NCBI GenBank assembly: GCA_037576215.1
Contig: JBANDB010000009.1
Coordinates: 2,232,001 to 2,296,000 of the forward strand
Direction: 5' to 3'
From: Armillaria gallica
Taxonomy: Eukaryota > Basidiomycota > Agaricomycetes > Agaricales > Physalacriaceae
DNA: 64,000 bases
The notes below the pieces were generated by a model, which did not search any database, was not told the DNA's origin, and worked only from the letters and a program-made list of their open reading frames with translations. The stretch's first letter is position 1, and each line of letters starts with the position of its first letter. A program made the translations under genes and the position numbers. This document shows, piece after piece, positions 37,878 to 49,834 of this stretch.

Positions 37878-40277
37878 CTACCGATTGAGGAATCTCGAGA
37901 AGGAATTTTGGATAGCGACTCTCTTCATGATAGTAGGTTCGGGAGCTATGAGAATATGAGAAGGCAACAGCAAAGAGAAATCGTTGGATACTCACGATCA
38001 CTCAACCCTTCCTCCTTGACCTTCCGCTTGATACTGTCCATAACATCGCTTACGGCCGAACGATCAAGATCACCGCGAGCCTTCATAAGACTTTCCACAA
38101 AAGCAATATTCGGACCATGAACCCTCGCAAACGACCAAAACGACAGAAAGACGATATCCTTCGAAGCCTCGAGAAGGGCCAGGATCATCTCGATGACTTC
38201 AAAGTACGTTTCTAGTTCCTTTGCTTGCTTGAGGGTGGAGAAGAATTGAAACACGGTTTGGACGTCGTCCCTGATTTGGTCCGTCGCCGCTGGCATCCTC
38301 AGCTTTGGGGTATTCGCGAGGGCGTTGAGGTAAAGAAGGAGGTATGCGTCGAGGAGGTCTTCTACGAGAAGCTCAAGCAGGGAGGGGTTCAGGTACGTTT
38401 GGTAGTCGGTCATATAATCGCGCATTGTTTCGACAATCTGGCGCATTATGCCGTCGTACCATGGTGGCTGGAATAGGTTTTTGGTGGCGGGTTTGAGATC
38501 ATTGAAGATCACGTCAATGAGTGTCTGTGTGCACTTCTTCGCGACATCGAGATAACCATCAATCGCGTCGTTCAGCCGTTCATTGATGGTGCCTCGGTAT
38601 TTATCGGAGACCACTGGTTCGACGCGGGCAAGGAGAGCCTCGGTGTAATCTGCGCACTTGATTTGGTCGTTCGCGAGGGCTATTATATACTCCACCAGTC
38701 CACCGGCCACTTCGTCAGGCTTGTCGGCCTGCTTCTTGTACTCTGTTTCTATCACCTTGACCCATTGGTCCTGCAAGGACCTCATGACCCTGTTTGTCTC
38801 CGCGACAACACGAGCCAATATAGCACCTTGCCCACTGTCCATAGCCAAATCAATCTGCTGGTTGACCATCTGGAACAGAATTGCGGCTCCTCCTTGGACA
38901 CCATACAACCCGTCCGCGTCAAGTTCGGGAGGATCGCGACGAGTCGTGAACTCCTCGACTTCCGTCTTCATGAGGTTAGCGGACCACTCGTCAAGTTTCT
39001 TGACGATGACCTGCAAATAATCCTCGATCAACGATTGCTCCTTTCCGTCCAGGAGAGGCGGCTCCATAAGCTCGGGCGGGACGTTCAGCTCCTTCATTGA
39101 CTTTTTGTACTCCTTCAACCAATCAAAGAGATGCAGCAGCACGCTGGCACCTGGCTCAGACGCAACCATCTTTTTCACGGTCACATTTAGGGCCTTGTGG
39201 TACTCTCGGATGTAAAGGGAGTAGATGTCGTACTCTGGAGGGAAACAAGGAACGACCTCGGACTCTATCCGAATAAGGTCTTGATACATCCATTGGAGAT
39301 TGTCGAGGAAATTGACGGGATCCTGCTCATCGTGCTTGTACGCTTCCTCGAATTTGGCTTTAATCGAATCTGCAATGCCTCTAGTAATCTTCGACCGATA
39401 GTGTTTGATGACACGAGCGTTTGCTTGCATGGATTTGAATTTCGATGCAGCATCCATTTTAGCAGCCTTCTTCACCAAACGGATGGCAATGGCCTGTAGT
39501 GAATGTATGAGCGTGAGTTCAGAAATACGGTGACAGTTATGACCTTCTCGTCTTCCCTGCCTTCTATTTCAGCAATCTTGATTAATCGGACGACCACGTC
39601 CGGATATCCAGCGCGAATGATGTCTAGGACATGTCCCGCCAACTGTAGAATGTATTCGTCGAATTGCTCGATGACGGTGTTTAGTCTTTCAAACCAACGC
39701 GTCAAAGTCGCCCGTGAATCCGAGCTGGCCTTCTTTGCCTGGTGCATGGTCTGGTTACGAAATGATTCGAGTTGATTGAGAAGGTAATGGATGACAAGAA
39801 GATTTGGTGCGGGACCAAGAATGTCCTGACGGTCGTCATTAAGCAGACCCTCTATCATAACAAGCTTGGAATTCATTTCGAGGAGATTATTGACCATTTC
39901 TTCGGTTTGTTCGAAATGACGGTGGACCATGGATACCTGTTATCGTGGTCAGGGATTCCCCTTTGAAACGCACAGAGAATACGCACTCGACTGATCTGGT
40001 CAAAGGTAGAGACAGTGCTCTGAGGATCACTGCATTGCTTGTCGACAGCGACCATTTCGTCCTTGATAGTCTGAACATTGCTGCGTGTGCTCATCAGCTT
40101 CCTCAGCCCCTCCCTTGTTGCCTGCAACTGCTCCTTGACCCCATTCTTCAGCCTCGCATCAATCGAAGCCTTTTCCTTCTCCAGTTTCTTCCTGTATGCC
40201 GAGACCTTGACGAGGTCGTCGGGAGACTGTAGGTATTCGCCTATGGCTTGGGCCGCCGACGCTGGTGCTGCAGTCAT
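37878..40277 (-). CDS. SEC6: Exocyst complex component Sec6
   Basis: Subunit of the octameric exocyst that tethers secretory vesicles to the plasma membrane at growth sites such as the hyphal tip. Start ATG 40277 (MTAAPASAAQAIGEYLQSP). The N-terminal coiled coil (LVKVSAYRKKLEKEKAS, residues about 20-110) is followed by FDQISRVS, HRHFEQTEEMVNNL and then one very long exon (39478 to about 38000) of helical rods: YDIYSLYIREYHKAL, PWYDGIMRQIVETMRDYM, LLELLVEDLLDAYLLLYLNAL. Introns lie at about 39984-39930 and 39531-39484, and a last one at about 37993 (GTGAGTATCC), after which a short exon ends at TAG 37878-37880; an alternative acceptor would give a different 15-residue tail. Length about 760 residues fits the family. 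It shares a 116-base divergent promoter with COQ6. Confidence 0.9.
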
Positions 40278-40393
40278 GGTAAAGCTGTATCAAGGAAGGA
40301 AACAGATGGATTCATTTAGCATCGCATTGCCACACAAATGGGACAAAAACAAGGAGCAGTGCACGTGGTGATCTCACCTCATTCCCTTCCGTC
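40278..40393. promoter_or_regulatory. Shared divergent promoter, SEC6 / COQ6
   Basis: Only 116 bases separate the two start codons. No clear TATA box, so both genes probably use TATA-less initiation. Confidence 0.5.
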
Positions 40394-42377
40394 ATGCTGC
40401 GGTGCTCGCCGGCCGTGGCGCGTAGCTGCAGAAGACTACTGCTGTCTCGCAGGCTTTTATCGAGTGCCAGCAGTCAATGTGAAGAATACGACGTGGTCAT
40501 CGTCGGTGGTGGCCCCGCGGGACTTGCTCTGGCCAGTGCTCTCGGTATGGATCCAGTTGTTCTGCATGTTTTGCATATGTCCGACGCGCTGTTACCGCTA
40601 GGATCCAGTCAGAACGTCAGAGATAATCTGAAAATATCGCTCATCGAAGCTGGAGACCTGTCGAAGGTTCGCGAATGGTCGCCGGTCGATGGAGCCTTTA
40701 GTAACAGGTGCATCTCCCTCACCAATGCGTCTCAGGCATTCCTAAAAGGCAACGTAACGTCTCATGCATTGAGATGTGCTACTGATCAGTCACCATAGAC
40801 ATTGGTGCATGGACCCATGTGGACGAAGCTCGCACAGGTCCCATCGAGGAGATGGAGGCACGTCCCCAGTTTCCTTGCATATTCCTGAAACTTACTCCAC
40901 GCCTCTGCAGGTTTGGGATGGGATTACAGACGCCAGAATACACTTCTCTGCGTCTGACCTTGGCCTAGATGCAAATACTCAGGGAACGTCGCGAATAACA
41001 GAGAATATCAACCTTCAACGAGGACTGCTGCGATATCTAAGTACCATGTCGGACTTGCACCTCATCGACAAAACTAAGGTGACATCTATTGTCAGGGAAG
41101 ATGAGGATTCTGGTGGTTGGCCATTGGTACATCTGGATAACAATAGGATACTTCGAGCTAGGTTGCTGGCGAGTACTTCAACTCACTCTTCGTGATATCT
41201 CACTCACGAGTCTTGCTCAGATTGGCGCCGACGGCTTCAACTCCCCCGTGCGCAAATATGCACAGATCCCTTCTTACGGTTGGTCTTACGATACACAAGC
41301 CATTGTTGCTACTATGTTCCATCCTCCCCGTGGTCCCTTCCAAGGACCTAATACCACCGCTTATCAGCGGTTCCTGCCTACCGGACCCATTGCATTTTTA
41401 CCCATTTCTTCTACAGCCTCGTCTTTGGTGTGGTCCACCCGACCGCAGATAGCAACAGCGATTATGGCCTCCGGTCCGTCCGTTGTAGCCCGGATGATAA
41501 ATGCTGCCTACCGTCTACCTCACGATTCCTTGCAATACCTGTACAATATGATCCTCGAGCACCAAAAAGCAGGTACTCCCATCACCGCAGACGACATCAT
41601 CGAAGAAGTTGGGTTCCGTGAACGGGCCATTGGCATCGATGCAACTTCGGCCTACTCATCGTCCCACATGGTGGAAAATACAGTCGAGAACCAAGGTATT
41701 CCGCCAACTGACTCGGAGATGTTGCCACCCCTTGTGACTTCAATTCAACCTGGAACGGTTGCGTCGTTCCCTTTGCGTTTCAATCATACCGAAGCATACA
41801 TCGGTGAAGGACAAGGGAGCCGTACAGTTCTTGTCGGCGACGCAGCGCATACTGTACACCCTCTTGCCGGGCAGGGCCTGAATCTTGGACTTGCTGACGT
41901 AGAGTGCCTCGCAAGAGTCATCAACGACGCTGTGCTCAATGGCTCGGATATCGGCAAGTAGAACCCTGACTTATAATATCCATTCTGACCTATGTTTTGT
42001 CCCCAGGAACCCATACAGCCCTACTTCCGTATACCCGAGAACGTTATTTCGAGAACCACAAGATGATGTCCGTCTTCGACAAACTCCACAAATTGTATAC
42101 AACGTCTTTCGGGCCTATAGTACAGGCCAGATCCATGGGCCTGGAGGTACTTAATGAGTTCGACACCATCAAAGCTGCGATTATGCTGAATGCGGGCTCT
42201 CGACCGCGGCAAAGTGAAGCTAGCCTGAGGTCGACGGTGTTTAATTTGGCTGGCTCCGCGCTTGAAACAGCCAGTGGTATGAAGAAGGCTGCTGATCTTG
42301 CTGGAGGAGCTGTCGGTAGCATGGTACTGAATGGTATTCAGCAGTGGATGAAGTCGCGTCCAGGACCGAGCCCATGA
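40394..42377 (+). CDS. COQ6: Ubiquinone biosynthesis flavin monooxygenase COQ6
   Basis: FAD-dependent ring hydroxylase of coenzyme Q synthesis (C5 hydroxylation in yeast), on the matrix side of the inner mitochondrial membrane. The N-terminus MLRCSPAVARSCRRLLLSRR is an arginine-rich, acid-free mitochondrial targeting sequence. Motifs: YDVVIVGGGPAGLALASALG (FAD GxGxxG), SNRCISLTNASQ, IGADGFNSPVRKYA (DG motif) and VGDAAHTVHPLAGQGLNLGLAD (GD motif). The C-terminus runs RERYFENHKMMSVFDKLHKL to MKSRPGPSP. About five introns, for example the one after ASALG (GTATGGATCC...CCGCTAG). About 540 residues, slightly longer than yeast Coq6. No break was seen. Confidence 0.92.
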
Positions 42378-43174
42378 TAGATGTACCTAATAAAAAGCAT
42401 AACTGACATCGATCATATGTTGCGCAGACTTCACGGCTCGGGCGACCTTGTGTGCGCAACGTGCGTCTCCCGTTCAAGTTTACTTAATGTGAGAGATTGA
42501 AGCTGGCCTACCGACTGAGTTTTTCATCCAATGGGTCATTCATTACACAACGTTTGTTCTTCGCACGCTGCTGTAAAGTTTACTTATTAACGCGGTCCAA
42601 TTTTTCTTGCCTTTAACTGTGTTTCATACCAAATGCGCTCTTCTAGACTTGCCAAGGGACGGACACTACACACCGTCCATGTGAAGGCGGCTATAGTGTG
42701 AGGGTACGGGATGTTCACGGAATGCACCTTCTGGTGGGGATAGCATATGAAAGTAAGATCGACAGATTTGGGGCGCGAATAATGCCTTGTTCCTGAACAT
42801 TGACACGGTGCAATGAGGTTATAATAACCAAAGGAGATGGACGAATATTTATTGTACTTCGGGGGTGGTTGGTATCATGCATCTCGTTTTCATTTATTTT
42901 TGAAAATTGTATCCTGAAGAAGTTTTCTACTTCAGCATTCAGAAGCCGTTTCTGATACACAAATATCCAGAATAACTTTCGTCGTTCTGTGTGAAGGAAT
43001 TGCGTGGTTTTAAATGTTTGGCTGTGATTCATGAATGTCGACCCTTAAAAAATATTCGTACTGCCCTGTTACCCTCCATCGTACCTGCTCCGAGAGACCA
43101 CGTTGGCCGTTCAGCTAGGACATTCTCTATTCAGCACCCGACATGCCAGACAATAAGCATTAACGGCACAAGTT
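42378..43174. other. Convergent spacer
   Basis: 3' flanks of COQ6 and of the coiled-coil gene. Frames here are short and unlike any family I know. Confidence 0.5.
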
Positions 43175-44250
43175 TCAATCGCCCGTCCACCCCATACGCC
43201 GCAGATCCCGCCGGCACTCCTCGGTCTCTTTCTGAATTTGACTCCAGTCCTCCAGAACTTGATGGAACCCGGACCCACTTCCGTCGACCACATGTAAGAG
43301 ACGGTAGTACTCATGAAGCTGATGGTCCAACTCTGCCTCTTCCTCCTCGAGCACTGATTCTTCCTCAGTAAGCTTGTTGTGCATTGCCGCGAGAGCGGAA
43401 GGCATATCTTGGGCGCCATCCCCGAAGCCATATAGTAATTGGTGGCACCGGGAGCGAATGAGAGATAACTTGATCAAGGACGTTTCGATAGTTGTTGCCA
43501 GGAAGTCGTGATGAGCCTGTCGTTGACTATTAAGAATAGGCGGCCATTTCCGCAGTGACTGTACAAGTTCTTCTTGGAGCAAGGGGTATATCTGACAAGA
43601 ATCAGCCCGATTGAAATCTCAACGTCGGCGCTGAGTGGACCGACCTCTCGAATTTCTCCCATAAGTGTCTCGATCCGATGATGACTGCTATCTATTTCTT
43701 CTCTAATGGTACCGCTTTTCTCAACGTTTTCTCTCAGTCGTTCGGTAAGTGAACCTGGTGGCGATTCTTTATTTCGGAGCCTTCATGAGTGACGCGATAA
43801 TTAACTGTTCATCAACCAACGTACCTTCGACTTCCAGGAAATCTGATATTGCCTGGAACGTGGCATCCAGTTCTTCGGTCAAGCGCCGTTCTATAGACGG
43901 ACTGATTCGAAAAGACTGAACCTAAAGTCTTAGCACGGAACGACATTGTTCTGGAAAGCGCGAACCTGTTTGGGTGCAAAGGTCGTGATATCAGAAATCG
44001 CGAGACCCCCTTTGAGGGCGGAGGCATTTGATAGAATATCTTTCAGAGCCAAAGCTTCTGCAAGTGCCTTGATCCCCAATGAACACGTTATTGGTTACTA
44101 CTAGATGATGCGTTGACTTACTCTGTTATCCACAGCGGCATCGGCGAGAAGATTAATCAAGAGCGTTTTACGCAGGGATACGCGACTCTGTCCAGACCAC
44201 TTAAAGTTCAGCAGAATCGGCGGAGTTGCACTGCGTACCTGGCCCGACAT
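43175..44250 (-). CDS. Coiled-coil protein, unidentified (possible augmin/HAUS-like subunit)
   Basis: Five exons can be joined in frame: 44250 (MSGQVRSATPPILLNFKWSG) to the GTAAGTC donor after AVDNR; ALAEALALKDILSNA to APKQ; VQSFRISPSIERRLTEELDA to LEVEG; SLTERLRENVEKSG to LMGEIRE; and IYPLLQEELVQSLRKWPP to a final RRDLRRMGWTGD. The result is roughly 310 residues, rich in Glu, Leu and Arg. Heptad-like stretches run through LTERLRENVEKS...ETLMGEIRE and EEESVLEEEEAELDHQL. There is no signal peptide or enzyme motif. Size and layout recall small structural subunits such as HAUS4, but I cannot confirm that. Its start lies 207 bases from the divergent F-box gene. Confidence 0.6.
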
Positions 44251-44457
44251 TCGTGCATGAAGCGAATCAAGTGATGACACAGAAAACAAATCCCGCAAAT
44301 CCCCCCTGCGCGTTTGTCACGTGCTATCGCGTTGTGCCATTTTTAGCATCTCCGGTCTACTCGGGGTACTTACTTAGAATCCTCGCACCGGATATTCGGA
44401 GTTACTGTGGTACAAGTATTGGGTAACTACCTGACCCGGGAATGTATCCGCAGTACT

Positions 44458-45391
44458 ATGAACGGTGCGGATAAGGCCTCAAAACTTCCCTACGAAATTT
44501 GGCTTGAAATATTCAAGCTTGCCTGTCTGGATGGCCGTTCAGGGAGTGCACTCTCTCTAGTCTGTAGGCTCTTCTACGATCTTGCCAAAGAAACGCGGTT
44601 TCACAGCGTTTTTGTATACGGCTTGAGTCAACTGAACGCCTTGTATTCAGCATTTCACAAGATCTCTCCAGCACACAGACGCGTCCACCACTTCTATTTC
44701 GACATGGAAACCCATCCTGATGATTCTGAGAGTTCCAAAAAGGAGCTGGCTGCCTACAGGTCGAACCGCGCCGTATTTGTGAGTTGTAGCTTCCACAACC
44801 TTGGACCAATGCCAATAGCGACTTTGTTTACAGGACTTTTACCAGGATCACCTGTACGAGCGCCTTATACGCATGATGTCTCCGACGCTTGAAACATTCC
44901 ATGTTTATCACAGCGGGTTTTGCGCCTGCGATATGCTGCCGCCAGTGCCCCTTCTCTCCCTTGTAGAGTTTACATTTCGTGGGCCATTTCCTGTTCACGC
45001 GTCGCAGAATGAGCAGCTATTACCTGTCTTTCCCCGCCTTCGATACCTCCGCTACGAGGATTTCGACGATTATCCCCCTGATTTATTTTCCCGCCTTGCT
45101 CGTCAGGCACCTTCACTTACCCACCTCTACTTGAAACCTACACGACCGTCCAGACGGTTATACGCCGAACTGGAAAATTCTTTGAGCAGAGCGAAGGACG
45201 AGTGTCCACATCCTTGCATGCATATGGACTTCCCGTTATCTGTTCGCAGAGTGGACATCGAAGTAGGTCCGGAGGTGTTTTCTGTCACCAAGGGGATGAT
45301 GAATCTTCACGGGATGACTTTAGAGAGGCTGTCTTCTGTTACCTGCGGTGACACTAGAGTCGTGGTGACGATCAATAGGACAAACGCATAG
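44458..45391 (+). CDS. F-box domain protein
   Basis: Probable SCF ubiquitin-ligase adaptor of the type expanded in Agaricomycetes. ATG 44458 (MNGADKASKLPYEIW). The F-box is clear: LPYEIWLEIFKLACLD, then SALSLVCRLFYDLAKETRFHSVFV. Intron 44779-44833 (GTGAGT...TTTACAG) joins the exon ending in AVF to DFYQDHLYERL. The C-terminal part has irregular leucine-rich segments (PLLSLVEFTFRG, FPRLRYLRYED, APSLTHLYLKP) as in such proteins. About 290 residues. It is unrelated in sequence to the F-box-like family of copies A-C. Confidence 0.75.
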
Positions 45392-46085
45392 ATAGCATAG
45401 ACAGCTGCAAAGCGTTCGGCGAACTTGAGTGACGGATTGAAGTCTTTGAGTCGGCAGACAACGAATCGCATAGGTGGACGACTCGTTGGGTTCTTGTATA
45501 GAATGTTGCAGTTAGTTCTAGCCTTTCATGTTTAGTAAATGAATATGCATGTTGAGGATACAAGGCCGTCGGAGCACACTCTATCCTGAATGTCTGCGAA
45601 AACATATGATTGATCTCAATAAAGTCAACAAGAGATCGCCGTGAACATTGCCTCCCGCTAAGAAGGTAGTGGACTGACTTCTGAGGTTGTCATCACCACT
45701 GTCGCACGACAAGAAGCCGGTCCTATCATCGGCACATCGTTGTAGTAGCGAGGCGACACAGAAAGCACTACACTTACGGTAAAAGTTCTAGAAAGTCACC
45801 ATCAAGTGAAAGAACACTCGGAAGCTCGTCAGTGACCACAGCAGAGACGGAAGATGAAAATAAATACGCGCTTCTGTGAAATGCAATGTCGGATTGACTG
45901 TGCATTCTAACATACTCTGGCCTCTCAATTGACCTATACGGCTGACAGAAACCGCACCTTGATCTCATCGTCTGAAAGTAGTAGCCAGCGGTGTCCTGAG
46001 GCCCACCCAAAACATGTATTAGCGAGAGCATATGTAAGATCACACTAGGAGAAGATCGACTAGCATCAACGGTATTGTCGCCTCT
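45392..46085. other. Interval without a recognisable gene
   Basis: One 89-codon minus-strand frame (46043-45774) ends next to a GTAAGT-like donor and might be an exon of an unknown gene. I could not extend it either way. Confidence 0.35.
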
Positions 46086-47280
46086 CTATCTCTGCTCGGG
46101 GCGTGGTTCTGTCCAGAGATGCAATCAGAAATATATACTCTTCCCATAGGAGGAAAACTCACGACTCCATTGTACACTTAAAATGAGGTTATCATAACCG
46201 AACCCATTCATCTTCTCCATTGCCCTCTGCGCATGAGCCCTTTCATCGAAGCTGACAAAGGCAAAGCCCTTGCCGGCACCGGTCTCGCGATCTCTGCCCA
46301 CATACACACGCATGATTCTGCCAAACACCTGGAAGAGCTCCCGGAGATCGTTTTCTTGCGTATCCTCGCTGACATTCGTGACGCGCAGTGTAGGGTAGTC
46401 GTCCCTGTTGCCGCCGGAAGAAAGGCCGCGCATGGATTCACCCGGCCTGCTAGCCCCAGCACGCATTGAAGGTGGTACGTACTTGCCACCCGTTGTGGCT
46501 GGCGCAGCAGGCGTGGCGTCGCTGGTCAGACCATCATCGGGTCCTGCACCGCTGTCTGTTTCCTCGCATTCAAGAAACCGTGTTGGGAGCAGGATGATAA
46601 TGACTCACCAGGGTTATCAAGGGCACCCAACGTATCCTTGTAGGGACATTTCGCGGTGAAATGGTCACCCTTACAAATCCTACAGTTGACCTTTCCAGCA
46701 CCGGATTTTGCGAGCTTGCTCTTCATGCTCTCTTCTTGCGTGGGCTCGGCATCGGACGACTGTAAAACAAAATGGAGTAATTCATAAGTTGACACAATGA
46801 AGAGCTCGAACCTTGTTCCCAACGCTCAGCTTCAATCCCACATTTTCTCCAACTGTTGTTGTTGCACGATCAGGACCAGCTTTGTTTCCTCGTTCTTGCC
46901 CAAATTTCGCCCATTTTTGACGCTGCGCGATCTTAGGATCAACAGTAGCTTTTTGGAGGGTCCGTTTAATTCGTCGAGTAATCTGACGAAATTTTCATGA
47001 TAGGACGGAAATGAAGCATATACCGTTACGCACCTTCACCTTCTTTCCCTCATCATTCAAAACATACTCTACAGTCGTTCGTATGCCGTTCTCATCAACG
47101 GAGTCGGATATTTTCTGTACTGGTGCCTCTATGCGAACATTAACGACTATCGAGATGGCTGAGCTAAAGCGATGCGATGCACACCTAGTTCGTCGATTTC
47201 ATCCGCCCAAGATGTTTTTATTCTGAAGATATTGAGTCAAGCTGTTCTTTTAGAGATGATATTAGCACATACGCTGACAT
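46086..47280 (-). CDS. TIF35: Translation initiation factor eIF3 subunit g
   Basis: RNA-binding subunit of eIF3, acting in scanning and reinitiation on the 40S ribosome. Start ATG 47280: exon 1 is 8 bases (ATGTCAGC) followed by donor GTATGT; the next exon gives AIKTSWADEIDEL, the family's conserved N-terminus. Then RTTVEYVLNDEGKKVKV, TRRIKRTLQKATVDP, the zinc knuckle NCRICKGDHFTAKCPYKDTL (C-x2-C-x3-H-x4-C), GGKYVPPSMRAG and the C-terminal RRM: LRVTNVSEDTQENDL, RVYVGRDRETGAGKGFAFV, AMEKMNGFGYDNLILSVQWS. A last intron (about 46162-46111) leads to the tail QPRPEQR and TAG at 46086; without it the frame would end at 46125 with a tail unlike the family. About 290 residues. Confidence 0.9.
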
Positions 47281-47771
47281 TGTGAAGAGAAGTGGTGAGT
47301 TGAAAGAGACTGCTCAATAATGAGATGGCACGCCGGTACCGAAGTCGATATTTGTCTCTATTTAATTCCAAAGGTTACTAAAAAGAGGCTTAATCTCTGA
47401 TTTGAGATACTTAAGATCATTGTGTTGAGATAAGCGGTAATTCTCTCTCCGCCTACCAGAATTTCAGCATGGAACCCTCGCAAACAGACGAGGGTCGTCG
47501 TAGTTTATCTGCCTATTTATCTTGCACACTAATGGATACAGTGCGATATAAGTAATCAGAAAGCCGAGGAGAAGAACACCACTTCCTTGCCCCGCAACTG
47601 AGTGTCGCACATCCGTGCAGTCGGGTTCTTCATTATAGCAACACATTGCACTCCAACATTTCCCTTTTCCGAGTTCGCCCGAGCTGTAACTACTAACGAA
47701 CCGAAGGATTTCAACAAACTGATATTACATACTACTTCTCAACTCTGAATTGTATTCCTTTCCACCCTGTC
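47281..47771. other. Interval 3' of the aldehyde dehydrogenase, with a membrane-spanning frame
   Basis: A minus-strand frame (47646-47464) contains one clear hydrophobic helix (GVLLLGFLITYIALYPLVC) and ends RLFARVPC. ALDH3/Hfd1-type enzymes often carry a C-terminal membrane anchor, so this could be an extra 3' exon of the neighbouring gene, but no clean splice pair was found. Confidence 0.3.
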
Positions 47772-49834
47772 CTAACCCTTCAAGATACCCGCTGTAGGAG
47801 AGCACTGAGGAATCTTAATATTAACATTAGGATTCATCAACTTCAAGTTATCTGGTGTGTAAGGCGGGTATCGGACTGTCAAAACCCGTTCCAACCTATA
47901 CGTGAAGGTTGTATGTAAACATAAGATAAGACAGCAAAAAGAACAGTACATACTCCAACGGCATGTCGATTGATGAACGCAGATAGCTGAACGATTCAAA
48001 CCCGTATCGGCCATGTTGACGACCGTCTATAATTTGAATAAACATAATGTAAGACTGCTGCGCGTCAAAAAATACGAGCTACGCACAACCAGATTCGCCG
48101 ACTCCTCCAAATGGTAGCTCGGCCACTACGGGAAAGATGAACGGTGGTTTTAGAATCCTGTGTTTTACATACCACCTAACTGTATGAATGTGTCATTGTA
48201 AACAAGGTTTCCACTCGTTGTACCGTCCCGAACTAAGCATGGGGTTAAGTGTAAGTCACTTCGTAAGAGGGGGACAACGACGCACTCAAGGTCTTGATAG
48301 CTTCGTTTTGTGTGAATGCATACAAAACTAATGGATGATCCCTGTCACGGTAGCAACCGGTGTCGGTAGAACTGTCTACATCCAAAGGATAATCTCACCC
48401 TTGGGACACCAACTCGCAGGCATCCTCGAACGTGCCAACCTCGATGATGGGTAAGATAGGGCCGAAGAGTTCACCCTCCATCAAAACATCATCGGGTTGA
48501 ATGCCAGTAACGATGGTGGGCTCGATTTTCAATCTCTCCGTGTTCATTTTGCCTCCAAGCACTGTTACACCATTCGTCCGTGTAAGGAGAGAACTTAATC
48601 GGTCAAAATGGTTCTTCGACACGATCCGGGCGTACGACGTGGATTCCAAAGGCGGAGCATCAGAGAAGAACGAGTTATAAGCCCGCCTAAGAGCTTCCAC
48701 TACTTCGTTTAAGATTTCGTGATTTCCGCTGGTAGGAACTATGAGATAATCTGGAGCGACACAGATCTGGGCGGCCCTGCTTGATAAATGAGAGAGAAGA
48801 CGACTGAAGAAACTGACCTGGCCGCAATTGAGTACCTTCCCATACATGATTCTCTTCGCGGCGATGTCGAGGTCGTACGACGGATCTAAGATGACGGGAC
48901 TCTTACCACCCAACTCTAGCGTGAGAGGAGTCAAATGTTTCGCTGCAGCGGCTGAAATGATTCTCCCGGCATGTCCATTGCCTGTGTAGAAAACTACAGA
49001 CGCGGTTAGCATCCATCGATCACTTTGTGATGGCAACATACTATGGTCCCCTGAGGAAAGAACGAGCTTAGCCATATAGGACGAACGGGCGCGATAACGT
49101 ACATTTCAGCTCTAATGTCTTTGTGATCTCAGGAACAGCGCCCAGGATGACTTGGTAAGCCTCTGGGTCGAGGTACTTGGGAAAGAGATCCGCCAGAAGA
49201 TGACCAGTATGAGGAGCTATTTCGGAGACCTTGACCGCACAGCAGCACCCCGCCGATATGGCCGCGATGAGAGGTTGGATTGACAATACCAGGGGGAAGT
49301 TCCACGGTCTATGAGAACTGCGTATCAGAATTTGGATTAGCGAAGTGCACGCTAATCATACGGACACAATCACGAGTACAACACCCTTGGGTGCAAAGTA
49401 TACTTTGGGACTCCAAGCCTTCTGGTTAGGATCAAATAGGTCGGTCTTGTGCTCTGGCTTCGTCCACTCGGGAAGGTTGGTAGCCGCAATTAGAGCACGC
49501 TCAAGGACAAGGCTTATCTCGTAGGAATAGGCTTCCATGGCCGGTTTGCCGACGTCCTGACGTACAGATGAGATTCATTGACTGGAAATAGGTTGATACA
49601 GCATACATTAAAGAGAGCCTGGGCAATAAGATCTTTATTATCTTGTACCATGCGAGCGACTTGCAACAGCTGTTGTTGGCGCCATGGAATAGATATCGTT
49701 CTGCGCGTCCGAAACGTCGCTCTGAGCTTACTATATATCTGGAGAAGCCATTCAACCCTGTCAAGTCCGATGCAAAGAAAAGCCTAGCACACCTCAGGTA
49801 TCTCCGCAATTGGGGTGTAACTCGTTCCGTCCAT
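47772..49834 (-). CDS. Aldehyde dehydrogenase, ALDH3 / fatty-aldehyde type (Hfd1-like)
   Basis: NAD(P)-dependent oxidation of aldehydes, in this subfamily long-chain and lipid-derived ones. Start ATG 49834 (MDGTSYTPIAEIPE). A 60-base intron (GTGCTAGG...ATATATAG) best restores the family sequence LRATFRTRRTISIPWRQQQLL. Motifs: PWNFPLVLSIQPLIAAISAG, SEIAPHTGHLLADLFPKYLD, FYTGNGHAGRI, LTLELGGKSPVILD (catalytic Glu), a split NCGQ-ICVAPDY (catalytic Cys), EGELFGPILPI, ELPFGGVGESG and GRQHGRYGFESFSYLRSS. The last readable exon has VRYPPYTPDNLKLMNP and ends at 47772, giving about 510 residues. The residue before PWNF, commonly Ser, reads as Val at the inferred splice. A 3' membrane-anchor exon is possible. 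Confidence 0.85.

Noticed and set aside
46125..46170. eIF3g ending at the stop at 46125
   Set aside because: A GTGAGT...GGACAG intron removes this stop and gives the family-like tail QPRPEQR; the read-through tail FSSYGKSIYF is unlike eIF3g.
49700..49800. 33-base intron at the start of the aldehyde dehydrogenase
   Set aside because: It also restores a frame, but a 60-base intron with acceptor ATATATAG gives a better family match and a normal intron size.
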